The notes beneath the pieces are model-generated. The model did not search any database, was not told the origin of the DNA, and saw nothing but the letters and a program-made list of their open reading frames with translations. A DNA stretch of 64,000 nucleotides from the NCBI RefSeq assembly GCF_963666255.1, contig NZ_OY762655.1, forward strand, positions 310,001 through 374,000, in the 5' to 3' direction. How positions within the stretch are numbered: the first letter of the stretch is position 1; each line of letters begins with the position of its first letter. The translations under genes and the position numbers were made by a program. Of this stretch, positions 35,503-46,225 are shown piece after piece. This stretch comes from an uncultured Propionivibrio sp. (lineage in GTDB: Bacteria > Pseudomonadota > Gammaproteobacteria > Burkholderiales > Rhodocyclaceae).

Positions 35503-37116
35503 ATGCTGATTAGCAGGAAAATCTGGCTTCTGGTGGCATTGGCGATGGCGACTGCCGCGGCGATTTCTTTTTTTGGCCTGTTCGGACTCAGGGTCGTGAA
35601 CACCGATGTCAAGGGCATTGCCGAAGAATCGGTTCCGGCGATGCTGAAGGTCAGCGACATGCGCAGTACTTATCTCGGGCTGATTCCGAAACTGTATGAA
35701 CGCGCCGGCACCGACGATGCCGCCAAGGGCGAAGCGCTCGAAAAAGAAATCAACGAAGGCGGACAGGCGCTGATCAAGCAGATCAACGGTTACGCCGATA
35801 GCATTACGGATGAGGAGCGCAAGAACGATCTCACGCAGGCCAAACTGGGTCTGATTGCCTTCATCACGCGGATGCGGCAAATCAGCGCGCTCGCCTCGCA
35901 AGGCGAGAACGGCATGGCGCTGGACATGATCAAGCGCGATATCGGTCCCTTGCATCGCGACCTCGCCGCTGCGTTCGACAAGCTTGTGAAGATCAGCATC
36001 GATGATGTCAATCAGCATTCCTCCTCGGCCGACTCGGCGTTCAAGCGGACGCTGATGATTACGATATCAGCGGCCATCCTGGGGGTCGGCGGCATCGGCG
36101 TGATGGGCTTTTTCCTCGGCGGTTCGATCACCAAACCGCTGTCAGCGATGCAGCAAGCCATCACTCAAACCTCCACCGAGCTCGACTTTACCCGCCCGAT
36201 TGACGTTCGCAGCAATGATGAGATCGGCAAGACGCTGTGCGCGTACAACGAGTTGTTATCGCGTTTGCGGACAAGCCTGAGCGAGGTGCAGTCTGCCGCC
36301 GCGCGCATGGCCGAGATTTCCGAAGACGTCAATCAGACTACCCGGGAAATTACCGAGAACTCGCACGCACAGAACGATGCATCGTCCTCAATGGCGGCTG
36401 CGATCGAGGAACTCACGGTCAGCATCTCGATGGTCGCCAGTCAGGCTCAGGAAGCCAGCCAGCATACGCTCAAGTCGCGCGACACCGCTGATAGCGGCGC
36501 CGAGGTGATTCTGGCGACGGTGCAGGGGATCCAGACGATTTCGGATTCGGTGCGCCAGACCTCGACGCGTATTGATGCGCTGCGTAACGACAGCGAGAAG
36601 ATTTCTTCGGTCGCCAACATAATCAAGGAGATCGCCGAGCAGACCAACCTGCTGGCGCTCAACGCCGCGATCGAGGCGGCGCGGGCAGGTGAGCAGGGCC
36701 GCGGTTTTGCGGTCGTGGCCGACGAGGTGCGCAAGCTTGCCGAGCGGACGACGCAGTCGACGCAAGAGATTTCGACTTTGCTCGGACAGATGCAGAGCAG
36801 CGCTGCCCATGCCGTCAATAGCATGAGCCAGGCGGTGCGGTCGGTCGACGTCGGCGTCGAGAACGCGCAGCGTGCGGGCAACTCGATTCAGGAGATCAAG
36901 GAAGGATCGGGTACCGTGGTCGGTTCGGTCGAGGAGATCTCGGAGGCCGTACGCGAGCAGAGCGCGGCGACTACCTCGATCTCTCAGCGCATCGAGCAGA
37001 TTGCGCAGATGACCGAGCGCAATACACTAGCGGTCGAGACGACGGCAGAATCCGTCAATCGCATGAGCGAGATGAGCCGCGAGATTGCCGAGACGCTGCG
37101 CGCCTACAAGGTCTGA
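35503..37116 (+). CDS. Methyl-accepting chemotaxis protein
   Basis: 537 residues. A membrane helix (about 8-28), a periplasmic four-helix-bundle sensor (about 30-185), a second helix (about 190-213), a HAMP domain (about 214-268) and a cytoplasmic signalling domain follow in order. The hairpin tip [41 protein letters not shown] is intact. I chose the ATG at 35503, 8 bases after AAGGGGAT. It lacks a C-terminal CheR-binding pentapeptide. No che genes are nearby. The ligand is unknown. Confidence 0.9.
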   Translation: MLISRKIWLLVALAMATAAAISFFGLFGLRVVNTDVKGIAEESVPAMLKVSDMRSTYLGLIPKLYERAGTDDAAKGEALEKEINEGGQALIKQINGYADSITDEERKNDLTQAKLGLIAFITRMRQISALASQGENGMALDMIKRDIGPLHRDLAAAFDKLVKISIDDVNQHSSSADSAFKRTLMITISAAILGVGGIGVMGFFLGGSITKPLSAMQQAITQTSTELDFTRPIDVRSNDEIGKTLCAYNELLSRLRTSLSEVQSAAARMAEISEDVNQTTREITENSHAQNDASSSMAAAIEELTVSISMVASQAQEASQHTLKSRDTADSGAEVILATVQGIQTISDSVRQTSTRIDALRNDSEKISSVANIIKEIAEQTNLLALNAAIEAARAGEQGRGFAVVADEVRKLAERTTQSTQEISTLLGQMQSSAAHAVNSMSQAVRSVDVGVENAQRAGNSIQEIKEGSGTVVGSVEEISEAVREQSAATTSISQRIEQIAQMTERNTLAVETTAESVNRMSEMSREIAETLRAYKV

Positions 37117-37127
37117 TTGCTGACGGT

Positions 37128-39314
37128 TTATTCCAGACTCAGCCGATAGTCCTTGCGGATCATGTCGGCGAGTTTGTCTGCGGGCACCGGCGGGCTGAAA
37201 AGATAGCCTTGCAACTGGTCGCAACCGAGCGAGCGCAGGAAGTCCATCTGCGCTCTGTTCTCGATGCCCTCGGCAACGATTTCGTGCTCAAGTTGCTTGC
37301 CCATGGTGACGATGGCCTGCGCAATGGCGCAGTCGTTCTTGTCCTGCGGCACGCCGATGACAAATGAACGGTCGATCTTGAGGGTCGAGATCGGAAATTT
37401 TTTCAGATAGGCGAGGCTCGAATAGCCTGTGCCGAAATCATCCAGCGACAGATTGAACCCGCGGGCGACGAGGTCGTTCATGATCGGGATGACGATTTCG
37501 GCGCCGCGGACCAGCAGGCTTTCGGTGATTTCAAGACGGAGCATTTCCGGCGGTATGCCGTTCCGTTCGACGATCTCGCTGATCCGGTCGGGAAGCTGCG
37601 CGTCAAACTGCCGCGCGGAGAGATTCACGGCAATCGGAATCAATGGGGTGCCATCACCCATCCAGTCCCGAATCTGGCGGCAGGCGGCTTCGATGACCCA
37701 GTTGCCGAGGCTGTAGATGAGGCCGGTTTCTTCGGCAAGCGGCACGAAACGGGAAGGCGGGATCATGCCTTGTACCGGGTGCGGCCAGCGGATCAAGGCT
37801 TCTGCGCCGACAATGCGACCGTTGCGGAGGCTTGCCTTGGGCTGGTAATGCAGGACCAGTGCGTTTTCCTTGACGGCCTGGCGCAGTTCGCCTTCGAGTT
37901 GCCAGAGTTCCTTGGCGCGAATATTCATCGCCGGACCGAAGAACAGGTAGCCGGAGTTGTTGATCTGTTGCACGCGCTTCATTGCCACGTCGGCGGCGCG
38001 CTGCAACTCGTCGATGTTCTGACCGTCTTCCGGCAGCGTCGCAATTCCGATGCAAGCCTCTATGTGCAAAGCATGCGGTCCGATGGCGAACAGGGGGTGC
38101 AATGTTTCCAACAGTTTCTCGGCGACGAGTCCGCAGTGCTCGCGCTTCTGTATGTTGAGGGCGACGACGAATTCGTCGCCACCAAAGCGCGCGATGATGT
38201 CCTCATCACGCAAAGCCTGGCGGAATCGTTGCGCGATCTGGCGGAGGAGTTCGTCGCCGATTTCGAGCCCGAGCGAATCGTTGACCGAGGTGAAGCGGTT
38301 GATGTCGATCACCATCAGTGCGACATTGCGGTCGTTGCGGCGTGCGCTGGCAAACATCCGATCCGCCAGCTGGTGAAAAAGCGTGCGATTGGGTAATCCC
38401 GTCAGGCTGTCGTAATTGACGATTTGCTGCATGCGCTGTTCGGCGGCCCGCAGTACGCTGACATCGGAGAAGATGGAAAAAGCGTGCGTGACTTCCCCCT
38501 GAGGATTGCGTACGACGCCGATCGATACCGATTGCGGGAACAATTCCCCGTTCTTTCGACGCCCGATGATTTCGCCTTGCCATGCGCCGGCCCCGCGCAT
38601 CGCGGCACGCACTTCGGCGCGGAAGTCGGCGCTGTGCACGCCTGAGCGAAGCAGGTCGGGTGTCCGTCCGATAGCTTCGTACGAAGAATATCCGGTGATG
38701 CGGGAGAAGGCTGAATTGACCGACACGATCTTCTCGTCGCTGTCGGTAATCAGAATGCCTTCGTCACTGTATTCAATGATGTGGGCATGTAAACGCTGGC
38801 GGTCCTCGTCGCTGAGAAGATCGCTCACCGTTGTCATGTTGGCGGCCATGCCGACTGCCTGGCCGGTATCGTCGACGAGACGAGAAAGGGTCAGATTGGC
38901 GCGAAAAACTTCACCGGTCTTCTTGCGGTGACGGACCTCGATGACAGGGCTGCCTTCGTTCAGGAAAAATTCGTGCAGCCCGTCATTCAGCGTGTCCGGT
39001 TCGTCGGCGTAAAGGAAGAGGATATGTTGCCCGACGGCTTCGTCGTGGCTGTAGCCAAAAAGGGATTCCGCCGCTGCGTTCCAGTCGGTGATATACCCGG
39101 CCAGGTCCATCTGGATGATCGGTTGTTCCGGGGCTTGCGGTGGAGGGGTCGGTGCCTTTCCGCGGCAATGATCGTCGCTGAGTCTTGCCAGCATTCCTTC
39201 AAGCGAGTCGAGCGTCCGCTGCAGTCTTTCGCCGGATTGGTCCCGTGCTTGCAGGCACAATCCGATGCATTGGGCGAGCGTGGGTTCAGGCGTTGTCATC
39301 GCGCTGACGCTCAT
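37128..39314 (-). CDS. PAS-PAS-GGDEF-EAL cyclic-di-GMP protein
   Basis: 728 residues: an N-terminal helical stretch, PAS domains at about 65-165 and 175-295, GGDEF at about 305-465 with an intact FGGDEF, and EAL at about 480-720 with GAEALIRW, ITESLL, DDFGTGYSS and KIDRSF. Both active sites look complete, so it may make, degrade or do both with c-di-GMP depending on the PAS signal. No membrane segment. An in-frame ATG five codons downstream (39299) is an alternative start. The start overlaps the end of the HDOD gene upstream. Confidence 0.9.
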   Translation of the reverse strand: MSVSAMTTPEPTLAQCIGLCLQARDQSGERLQRTLDSLEGMLARLSDDHCRGKAPTPPPQAPEQPIIQMDLAGYITDWNAAAESLFGYSHDEAVGQHILFLYADEPDTLNDGLHEFFLNEGSPVIEVRHRKKTGEVFRANLTLSRLVDDTGQAVGMAANMTTVSDLLSDEDRQRLHAHIIEYSDEGILITDSDEKIVSVNSAFSRITGYSSYEAIGRTPDLLRSGVHSADFRAEVRAAMRGAGAWQGEIIGRRKNGELFPQSVSIGVVRNPQGEVTHAFSIFSDVSVLRAAEQRMQQIVNYDSLTGLPNRTLFHQLADRMFASARRNDRNVALMVIDINRFTSVNDSLGLEIGDELLRQIAQRFRQALRDEDIIARFGGDEFVVALNIQKREHCGLVAEKLLETLHPLFAIGPHALHIEACIGIATLPEDGQNIDELQRAADVAMKRVQQINNSGYLFFGPAMNIRAKELWQLEGELRQAVKENALVLHYQPKASLRNGRIVGAEALIRWPHPVQGMIPPSRFVPLAEETGLIYSLGNWVIEAACRQIRDWMGDGTPLIPIAVNLSARQFDAQLPDRISEIVERNGIPPEMLRLEITESLLVRGAEIVIPIMNDLVARGFNLSLDDFGTGYSSLAYLKKFPISTLKIDRSFVIGVPQDKNDCAIAQAIVTMGKQLEHEIVAEGIENRAQMDFLRSLGCDQLQGYLFSPPVPADKLADMIRKDYRLSLE

Positions 39315-40275
39315 GAACGACGCCGAGCATCCACTGATAAGCCTCGACGTACAACAGGTTGTAGTCCTCCAGTGGGACGCCGAGCGAAACGAGTTCGGCC
39401 GTCAGTGCCTTTGCATCGAATTGTTCGGCGGCGTCAATCGCTTTCAGCATGCGGCCGAGATCCCCTTCCGACGCGAGCAGGGCGCTCATCAGCGGCTTGC
39501 TCAGGTTGAGTGGAACCAGAATTTTTTCCAGCGGCATCGCGAAGAGTGTGCCCAGAAGCGAGAACATGCCCGCCATAAACGCCTGTTCCTGCATCTGGCG
39601 GTCGAACCCGGCTGCTTTGGCGAGCAACTCCATGGCGCGTGCGCGCACCGTGACATGGGCGAGCAGCAAGGCCGAGCGACGATCGTTCCGGTTGGCCGAA
39701 AAGAGCATCAGATTCAGCCAGCGCTTCAATTGTTGCCGGCCGAGAATCAGGATCGCCTGCGAAAAACTCGAGATGTTCCGGTTGACGCCCATGCCAATCG
39801 AATTGACGAGCCGAAGGAGGTGGTAGGAAAGCACCGGGTCCTGGCGAAAGACAGCTTCGATATCGCGCGTATCGGCCTCATTGGCGACGAGTTGAAGCAG
39901 CTTGAGTTCAAGTCCGCGCGATGTTGACTGGGTGCTGCCGCTCTGTCCGCCAGAAGTCATGAACCAGCGTCCGCCGAGCCATTCGCACGGTGGTTGCAGG
40001 TCAATCTGGTCGAGTGCGGCGGCCGTTCGTATTGCGTCACCGGCAACGAAGCGGCAGCCTGTCCGTGCGAGCTGCTCCTGAATCGGGGCAGGCATCCGGG
40101 CAACGCGGTCGTTGGGGATCAGGCAGGGGAGGGCAGATGTCAACGCAGCGAAGGCCTCGGTCTTCATCAGCGCCAGAATCCCGGTGTCGTCTTCAGGGTC
40201 GATATACAGCGCGATCGCCCCGACCCGCAACGATGGATCGGCCAAGGGTTCGATCAGCAGTGGCGAACGTGTCAT
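39286..40275 (-). CDS. HDOD-domain protein
   Basis: About 329 residues. The HDOD domain is at about 115-315 (LKLLQLVANEADTRDIEAVFRQDPVLSYHLLRLVNS, then SFSQAILILGRQQLKRWL). HDOD proteins are non-catalytic relatives of HD phosphohydrolases that work in signalling assemblies. The first 100 residues are those of the YuxH-like EAL-HDOD layout in position, but I see no EAL motif. I used the ATG at 40275; a TTG at 40386 is possible. It overlaps the PAS-GGDEF-EAL gene downstream by up to 29 bases, so the two are probably co-translated and may work together. Confidence 0.75.
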   Translation of the reverse strand: MTRSPLLIEPLADPSLRVGAIALYIDPEDDTGILALMKTEAFAALTSALPCLIPNDRVARMPAPIQEQLARTGCRFVAGDAIRTAAALDQIDLQPPCEWLGGRWFMTSGGQSGSTQSTSRGLELKLLQLVANEADTRDIEAVFRQDPVLSYHLLRLVNSIGMGVNRNISSFSQAILILGRQQLKRWLNLMLFSANRNDRRSALLLAHVTVRARAMELLAKAAGFDRQMQEQAFMAGMFSLLGTLFAMPLEKILVPLNLSKPLMSALLASEGDLGRMLKAIDAAEQFDAKALTAELVSLGVPLEDYNLLYVEAYQWMLGVVHERQRDDNA

Positions 40276-40466
40276 CTGTCGTGTGGCGCCGGATCGGCGA
40301 CGTTCCGGAGTAAGTGAAGTGTCCAGTTGCCCAGCGTCGGGTAGTCTGCGCAAGAATATACGATTTTTGTCCTGACGACGCGGCAATTTTGCGTGACGAA
40401 GCGCCTCTCTGTCGCGATCCTGCCACGCTTTGCGCGGTGTCGTTATCGAGGCGCACCGGAGAGACG

Positions 40467-40506
40467 CCGGGCCGGGCGCGGGCGATTATTCGCGCGCCTG
40501 GCCGGG
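40467..40506. repeat. GC-rich imperfect hairpin
   Basis: Arms of about 14 bases with two mismatches lie around GGCGATTATT. It lies downstream of the glycine-zipper gene and upstream of the HDOD gene on the minus strand, with no T-run. A possible weak terminator; I see nothing else in 40276-40523. Confidence 0.3.
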
Positions 40507-40523
40507 ATGGTTTGTTGCGTTCG

Positions 40524-41261
40524 CTAAGGGCTCGGCATGAGTTGGCCGTTGACCATGCGGACGCGCTCGCCGCGTTGCAGTCCCGGCGCTTGCGTCTGGG
40601 TGAAGACGCGAACGTTGCCGTCGTCAAAGCGGACTGCGATTTCGTAGTGATGCGTTGCCCGGACGTTCTTTTCAACTTCGTTGCCGGCCAGTGCGCCGCC
40701 GACTGCGCCGACTACAGCACCGACGGTCTTGCCACGGCCGCCGCCGATCTGATTGCCGAGCAGGCCGCCGATGACGCCGCCGCCGACTGCCCCGAGTCCC
40801 GAGCCTTCGCCTTCCTGACGAATTTCCCGCACGCTTTCGACAATGCCGCAGTCGCGGCATACGGGCGGCGTTTGTAAGGCAGGCGGTACGCGATCAGCAT
40901 TGCGTCCGCCCCAGGTGTTGTCGCTCATCGGTGCTTCGGCGACGAAACCGGGTTGCGCGAGCGCAGGGGCTCGCCTTGCTGAACGACGCTCGGTTTGACG
41001 AGGAGGCGGGATCGGTGCGTCGCGATCGCTTTGTGCATGTGCCTTGGCGACGGGGGCCGGTTTCTTCTCGCTCGTTGGGGTGGATACCGGAGCTGGGGCT
41101 GCGGCGGCGGCTTGCGGAGCCGGTGCTGCCGTGGCTGCCGGTTCGGTGCGTGGTGGCAGATAACCGGCGAACCAGGCGGTTGCGGCCAGGCTGGCAACGG
41201 TAACGGCGACTGCGGCGACGATGACGAGCGGGTGGGTGCGGGATGCGGATGAATTGTCCAT
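40524..41261 (-). CDS. Glycine-zipper 2TM-domain membrane protein
   Basis: 245 residues. One N-terminal membrane helix (about 12-33), an Ala/Pro-rich linker (about 37-105), then a motif with two cysteines (VCRDCGIVESVREI) and the glycine zipper GSGLGAVGGGVIGGLLGNQIGGGRGKTVGAVVGAVGGALAGNEVEKN (given here as a domain at about 153-200), ending in a small beta domain. The same arrangement occurs in SlyB/PcpY-like envelope proteins. It is probably anchored in the inner membrane with its zipper domain in the periplasm. Function unknown. Confidence 0.8.
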   Translation of the reverse strand: MDNSSASRTHPLVIVAAVAVTVASLAATAWFAGYLPPRTEPAATAAPAPQAAAAAPAPVSTPTSEKKPAPVAKAHAQSDRDAPIPPPRQTERRSARRAPALAQPGFVAEAPMSDNTWGGRNADRVPPALQTPPVCRDCGIVESVREIRQEGEGSGLGAVGGGVIGGLLGNQIGGGRGKTVGAVVGAVGGALAGNEVEKNVRATHHYEIAVRFDDGNVRVFTQTQAPGLQRGERVRMVNGQLMPSP

Positions 41262-41482
41262 GGCGTGTCTCCTTGCGACGTCCTCAATAGTGCGTTAACG
41301 CCAACTCCCTGCAATTGGCTGACAGCATCGGTCATGTGCGTCGTTGCAGCGCCGTTGGGCAGTTTGTTGCCATGGCGCCAGCCATTGATTTCATGCAAGA
41401 AAAAACGGGAAACCCCTGAATGGGGTTCCCCGTCGATTGTCGCCGGGCGCTGTCAGCGCCGGATTGGCCAGCGGTCAGCGCA

Positions 41483-42991
41483 TCATTCCGGGCGCATCTG
41501 CGGGAAGAGGATGACGTCGCGGATGTTTGCCGAGTCGGTCAGCAGCATCACCAGACGGTCGATGCCGATGCCGCAGCCGCCGGTCGGCGGGAGACCGTAT
41601 TCGAGCGCGCGAATGAAGTCGGCGTCGTAGTACATCGCTTCCTCGTCGCCGGCATCCTTGGCCTTGGCCTGCGCCATGAAGCGTTCAGCCTGGTCCTCGG
41701 GGTCGTTGAGTTCGGAGAATCCGTTGGCGATTTCACGACCGACGATAAAGAGCTCAAAGCGTTCGGTGATGTCGGGATTGTCGTTGCTGCTGCGGGCGAG
41801 CGGGCTGATCTCGGCCGGGTAGTCGACGATGAAGGTCGGGTCCCAGAGATCGGCTTCGGTCGTTTCTTCGAACATCAGCAACTGCAGCGTTCCCAGACCC
41901 ATGCCCGGCTTGAGCTCGACTCTCATGGCCGTGAGTTTTTGACGCAGCCAGTCGGCGTCGGTCAGTTGTTCGAGCGTGTATTGCGGACGGTATTTCATGA
42001 TCGCTTCGACCATCGTCAGGCGGTCGAACGGCTTCGAGAGGTCGAGCGTGCGTCCCTGATATTCGAAGGTCTCGGCGCCAAGCGCCTCGCGCGCCGAATG
42101 ACGCAGCAGGCCTTCGGTGAAGTCCATCAGTTTGTTGTATTCGCTGTACGCCTCATAGAATTCCATCATCGTGAATTCCGGGTTGTGGCGCGGACTCATG
42201 CCTTCGTTGCGGAAGTTGCGGTTGAGCTCGAAGACCTTTTCGAAGCCGCCGACGACGAGCTTCTTGAGATAGAGTTCCGGGGCGATACGCAGGTAAAGCT
42301 CCATGTCGAGCGCATTGTGGTGCGTCTTGAACGGACGTGCCGACGCGCCGCCGGGAATCGGGTGCATCATCGGTGTTTCGACTTCGAGGAAGCCGTGCGC
42401 GCACATGTGGTTGCGGATCGACTGGACGATGCGGCTGCGCGCCATGAACGTGAAGCGCGATTGCTCGTTCATGATCAGGTCGAGATGGCGCATCCGGTAT
42501 TTTTGTTCCTGGTCGGTCAGGCCGTGGAATTTTTCCGGCAACGGACGCAGCGATTTCGACAACAGGCGGATTTCCGTGGCCTGGACGGTCAGCTCATTGG
42601 TCTTGGTGCGGAACAAGGGGCCGACGACGCCGACGATGTCGCCGATGTCCCAGCGCTTGAAGGCGGTATAGGCTTCCTCGCCGACCTTGTCGCGGGCGAC
42701 GTAGATCTGGAGGCGGCCGCCGACGTCCGAGATGGTGATGAACGAGGCCTTGCCCATGACGCGCTTGAGCATGATGCGGCCGGCGACCTTGACCTCGACC
42801 GGGTTGGCTTCGAGTTCTTCGGTCGTCTTGCCGTCGTAGAGTTCGATGATCTTGCCGGTGATGTTCTCGCGCTCGAAATCGTTCGGATAGGCTTTTCCGG
42901 TCGCCCGCCATTCGGCCAGCTTGGCGCGGCGCTCGGCGATGATGTGGTTCTCGTCCTGCTGTTGTTCGGGGGTGGAGTTCTGTTCGGACAT
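41483..42991 (-). CDS. lysS: Lysyl-tRNA synthetase, class II
   Basis: 502 residues. An OB-fold anticodon-binding domain (about 55-180) is followed by the class II core with motif 2 ([23 protein letters not shown]) and motif 3 ([13 protein letters not shown]). It charges tRNA-Lys. The ATG at 42991 ([25 protein letters not shown]) is the natural start. It follows prfB by 26 bases, the conserved prfB-lysS operon. Confidence 0.96.
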   Translation of the reverse strand: MSEQNSTPEQQQDENHIIAERRAKLAEWRATGKAYPNDFERENITGKIIELYDGKTTEELEANPVEVKVAGRIMLKRVMGKASFITISDVGGRLQIYVARDKVGEEAYTAFKRWDIGDIVGVVGPLFRTKTNELTVQATEIRLLSKSLRPLPEKFHGLTDQEQKYRMRHLDLIMNEQSRFTFMARSRIVQSIRNHMCAHGFLEVETPMMHPIPGGASARPFKTHHNALDMELYLRIAPELYLKKLVVGGFEKVFELNRNFRNEGMSPRHNPEFTMMEFYEAYSEYNKLMDFTEGLLRHSAREALGAETFEYQGRTLDLSKPFDRLTMVEAIMKYRPQYTLEQLTDADWLRQKLTAMRVELKPGMGLGTLQLLMFEETTEADLWDPTFIVDYPAEISPLARSSNDNPDITERFELFIVGREIANGFSELNDPEDQAERFMAQAKAKDAGDEEAMYYDADFIRALEYGLPPTGGCGIGIDRLVMLLTDSANIRDVILFPQMRPE

Positions 42992-43017
42992 GGTCAGTCT
43001 CTGAAAGGGAATGGTTG

Positions 43018-44122
43018 TCAGACGCCTTGTTTCAGGCTGGCTTCGATGAAAAGGTCGAGATCGCCGTCGAGGACGCGTTGCGTGTCGCCGACTTCGACAT
43101 TGGTGCGCAGATCCTTGATGCGCGACTGGTCGAGCACGTAGGAGCGGATTTGGTGGCCCCAACCGATGTCGGTCTTGGCGTCTTCGAGCTTCTGCTGGTC
43201 GGCCTGACGCTTGCGCATCTCGGCTTCATACAGGCGGGATTTCAGCATGGCCATCGCTTCGGCCCGGTTGCGGTGCTGCGAGCGATCGTTCTGGCACTGC
43301 ACGACGATGCCGGAGGGATTGTGCGTGATACGGACGGCCGAATCGGTCTTGTTGATGTGCTGACCGCCGGCGCCTGAAGCGCGATAGGTGTCGATGCGCA
43401 GATCGGCCGGGTTGATCTCGATCTCGAACGAGTCGTCGATTTCCGGATAGACGAAGACCGACGCGAAGCTCGTATGACGGCGGGCGTTCGAGTCGAATGG
43501 CGACTTGCGCACCAGACGGTGAATGCCGGTTTCGGAACGCAGCATGCCAAAGCAGTATTCGCCGGAGAGCTTGATCGTCGCCGTCTTGATGCCGGCGACA
43601 TCACCTTCGGATTCTTCCAGCACCTCGACGCCGTAACCCTTGCGTTCGCCATACTTGACGTACATGCGCAACAGCATCGACGCCCAGTCCTGCGCTTCGG
43701 TACCGCCGGCGCCGGCCTGAATATCGACGAAGCAATTGAGCGGGTCGGCCGGGTTGTTGAACATCCGCCGGAATTCGAGTCCGGCGACATCCTTCTCGAC
43801 GAGGTCGATGTCGGCGGCGACAGCGAGCAGCGTGTCGTCGTCTTCCTCCTCGCGCGCCATGGCGAAGAGTTCGTCGGCATCCTTGAGGCTATCGGTGACG
43901 CGGTTCAGCGTCAACACGACGCCTTCGAGCGCCTTCTTTTCCTTGGAGAGTTCCTGGGCGCGCTCGGCGTTATCCCAGACCTTGGGATCTTCGAGCTCGC
44001 GATTGACTGCGTTCAGTTGATCGAATTTCTGATCGTAGTCAAAGATACCTCCGTAGCTCGGTGGCGCGCTGGGCGAGATCCACGAGCCGGTTGGCGATCT
44101 GGTTAAGTTGTTCGGCTTCCAT
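43018..44122 (-). CDS. prfB: Peptide chain release factor 2, with programmed +1 frameshift
   Basis: The gene starts at the ATG at 44122 and reads 27 codons to an in-frame TGA at 44041-44039. The context, an SD-like CGGAGG then TATCTTTGAC, is the classic RF2 recoding site. After a +1 shift the frame continues with GAC and reaches the stop at 43018, giving 367 residues. The stop-recognition SPF motif (RKSPFDS) and the hydrolysis motif GGQ ([10 protein letters not shown]) are present. RF2 controls its own level through this shift. It is translated with lysS downstream. Confidence 0.95.
44038..44053 (-). promoter_or_regulatory. RF2 autoregulatory frameshift site
   Basis: On the minus strand the sequence reads CGG-AGG-TAT-CTT-TGA-C. 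The CGGAGG acts as an internal Shine-Dalgarno close to the slippery CTT, and TGA-C is a poorly terminating stop. When RF2 is scarce the ribosome slips +1 and makes full-length protein. Confidence 0.92.
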
Positions 44123-44151
44123 AGTCTTCCGGACGTTCAGTGAAACCCGTA

Positions 44152-44180
44152 ATTATATACGCTGAACGCCCGGATGACGG
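44152..44180 (-). promoter_or_regulatory. Probable prfB promoter
   Basis: A consensus TATAAT on the minus strand (plus positions 44152-44157) lies 30 bases before the prfB ATG. A weak -35 (CCGTCA, 44175-44180) is 17 bases upstream. Confidence 0.5.
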
Positions 44181-44192
44181 CTTTTTGCCCGG

Positions 44193-45818
44193 TCAAAGGC
44201 GGAATTTCTCGGCGGTCTGACTCAGCTCTCGGGCCAGATGGTCGAGTTGCTGGACCTGCCTGTGCACCGCCTGCACCGAAGCGTCGGCTTCCTCGACCAT
44301 CAACGCGATCTGCTCGACGTTGTTGGCGATGTTGTTGCTTGCCTGGCTCTGCTCGAGCGACGCGTCGGCGACGTCCCGCGTCTTTTCCAGGGTAGCCTGG
44401 GCGTTCCCGGTGATTTCCTGCAAGGCCTGCGCCGCCTTTTCGGCCAGCTCGACGCCGAGCGTGACTTGTTTGCGCACGCCGTCCATTCGTGCCGCCGCCA
44501 TGTCAGTATCGTTCTGTACCGCGCGAATGGTCTGCGTGATGTCCTGCGTCGCCCCACTGGTACGTTCCGCAAGCTTGCGGACCTCGTCGGCGACGACGGC
44601 GAAACCGCGCCCCTGTTCGCCGGCACGGGCCGCCTCGATCGCGGCATTGAGCGCCAGGAGGTTGGTCTGGTCAGCGATTTCCTTGATGACTGCGCTCATG
44701 CTGTCGATTTCGCGTGAACGTTCGACCAGCCCGAGAATCAGTTCGGAGGCGCTGGCGATATCGGACGAGATGCGCTGGATTTCCGCAGCGGCATCCCGCG
44801 CCAGTTTTTCGCCGTCGGCGGCGATGCTTGCCGCATGCCGGGAATTTCGTTCGGTATCGCGGGCGTTGTCGGAAATGTGATTGATGCTGACGGTCATCTC
44901 TTCGACGGCGGCAGCCGTGGATGAGGTCGCCGCCGATGTTTTCTGGCTGCTGTTGCTGATTCGTGCCGTTTCGTCGGAAAGCTGTCGCGAGGCCTCGGCC
45001 AGGGTGGTGGAGGCCTGGTTGAAACGGGCGGCCATGTCGTGCAGCCCTGCTTGCATCGTCTTCATCGATCCCAGCAGGCTGGCGCTGTTGTTGCCGGCGG
45101 CGATCTCCTGCGACAGGTCACCGTCGGCAATGCCGCGTGCGATTTCAGTGGCGTATGCGGGTTCGCCGCCAAGCTGGTCGAGGATGCTGCGCATCGTCCT
45201 GAAGGCGAGGAACGCGACGATGCCCAGCAGGATGCCGCCGATGATCAGCAGGTTGGCAGCATCGCGCCAGAAAACCCGATCAATGTCATCGACGAAGAAG
45301 CCGATCGCGATGAGCCAGCCCCATGGCTCGAAAATGCTGGCGCCATTGAGCTTCTTGTAGAGCGTCTTGTCTTCGGTCCCCGGGCGGACGGCCTCCAGCA
45401 TGACATAGCCCTTGCCGTCCTTGCTGCTGCGGATTTCCTCCTGATACACCGTCATTACCTGGCGTCCGTCGGTGGTCTTCCCACCCGGGTCGATTTTGCC
45501 GACCCGCGCGGGGTTGCCGTGGATCATCAGCATGTTGTCGGCAATGTTACGGACGATGAAGTAATTGTCAGCTGTTCGCTGTGCCGAAATGGCTTCCTTG
45601 GCGCGTGCTTGGGCCTCGTCGCGCGAAATCTTTCCGGCGCGTTCCAGGGCGTTGAAATACTTGAGTTGTGCCTCGGCGACATCAAGCAATTGCGCAATCT
45701 GTGCCCGCCGTTCGTTATGCAGACTCTCGCGCAATTGGTGCAGCCCGTAACTGGCCATGGCGGCGAGCCCGATCAGCGAGGCTGACACGATCGTGAGTAT
45801 CCGGTTTCTTAACTTCAT
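44193..45818 (-). CDS. Methyl-accepting chemotaxis protein with single Cache sensor
   Basis: 541 residues. A membrane helix (about 8-28), a Cache_2-type extracytoplasmic sensor (about 32-185, with [26 protein letters not shown] and [14 protein letters not shown]), a second helix (about 190-210), HAMP, and an intact signalling tip ([40 protein letters not shown]). Such sensors often bind small carboxylates. GAGGACA precedes the ATG. There is no CheR pentapeptide. It lies alone, downstream of nothing related. Confidence 0.9.
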   Translation of the reverse strand: MKLRNRILTIVSASLIGLAAMASYGLHQLRESLHNERRAQIAQLLDVAEAQLKYFNALERAGKISRDEAQARAKEAISAQRTADNYFIVRNIADNMLMIHGNPARVGKIDPGGKTTDGRQVMTVYQEEIRSSKDGKGYVMLEAVRPGTEDKTLYKKLNGASIFEPWGWLIAIGFFVDDIDRVFWRDAANLLIIGGILLGIVAFLAFRTMRSILDQLGGEPAYATEIARGIADGDLSQEIAAGNNSASLLGSMKTMQAGLHDMAARFNQASTTLAEASRQLSDETARISNSSQKTSAATSSTAAAVEEMTVSINHISDNARDTERNSRHAASIAADGEKLARDAAAEIQRISSDIASASELILGLVERSREIDSMSAVIKEIADQTNLLALNAAIEAARAGEQGRGFAVVADEVRKLAERTSGATQDITQTIRAVQNDTDMAAARMDGVRKQVTLGVELAEKAAQALQEITGNAQATLEKTRDVADASLEQSQASNNIANNVEQIALMVEEADASVQAVHRQVQQLDHLARELSQTAEKFRL

Positions 45819-46003
45819 CGCAATGTCCTCCGTGTCTCGCAGCCTGAGTCGGCTTGTTGCGAGTATTCTTGTTTGCTTATGTTAGACCATTATCCGAATG
45901 TCAAGCCTTCGATTCGCTTTCATTTCAGGCGCAGTCTGGTGCTGCGCTGGTTTTTTGGCCATCCGGCTGATACGATAAAGGCATTAGGGAGATGAGGCGG
46001 GTG

Positions 46004-46225
46004 ATGGGGCGAAAGAAATCTACTTGGGTGCCGCAGGTTGGCGTTGTTGCGACGTATGTCGGGCGCGCGGGCCGTTTGGCTCGTGGCGGTTACAACGTCC
46101 GCATCGTTGCCGAAACCTGTGCAAACCGGATGGTCGTCGAGGCGATCGGCCGCAGCGGTGCTCCCGTTCGCTTCACCGTCAAGCGCGAGAATCTGGCACC
46201 GCTTCAGCCGGGGCTGTTCGACTGA
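46004..46225 (+). CDS. Small basic protein of unknown function
   Basis: 73 residues, MGRKKSTWVPQVG at the N-terminus and ENLAPLQPGLFD at the C-terminus. It is rich in Arg, Val and Gly, with no membrane segment. GAGGCGG 3-9 bases before the ATG at 46004 supports this start over an ATG at 45992 that directly abuts AGGGAG. I do not recognise a family; the pattern of short strands would suit a small beta-barrel (SH3/OB-like) nucleic-acid or ribosome-associated protein, which is a guess. Its 3' end overlaps the GIY-YIG gene on the other strand by 47 bases. Confidence 0.55.
   Translation: MGRKKSTWVPQVGVVATYVGRAGRLARGGYNVRIVAETCANRMVVEAIGRSGAPVRFTVKRENLAPLQPGLFD

Noticed and set aside
43018-43917. 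prfB as a truncated gene beginning at an internal GTG
   Set aside because: The 5' part with the frameshift site and the ATG at 44122 is present, so the gene is complete and recoded, not truncated.
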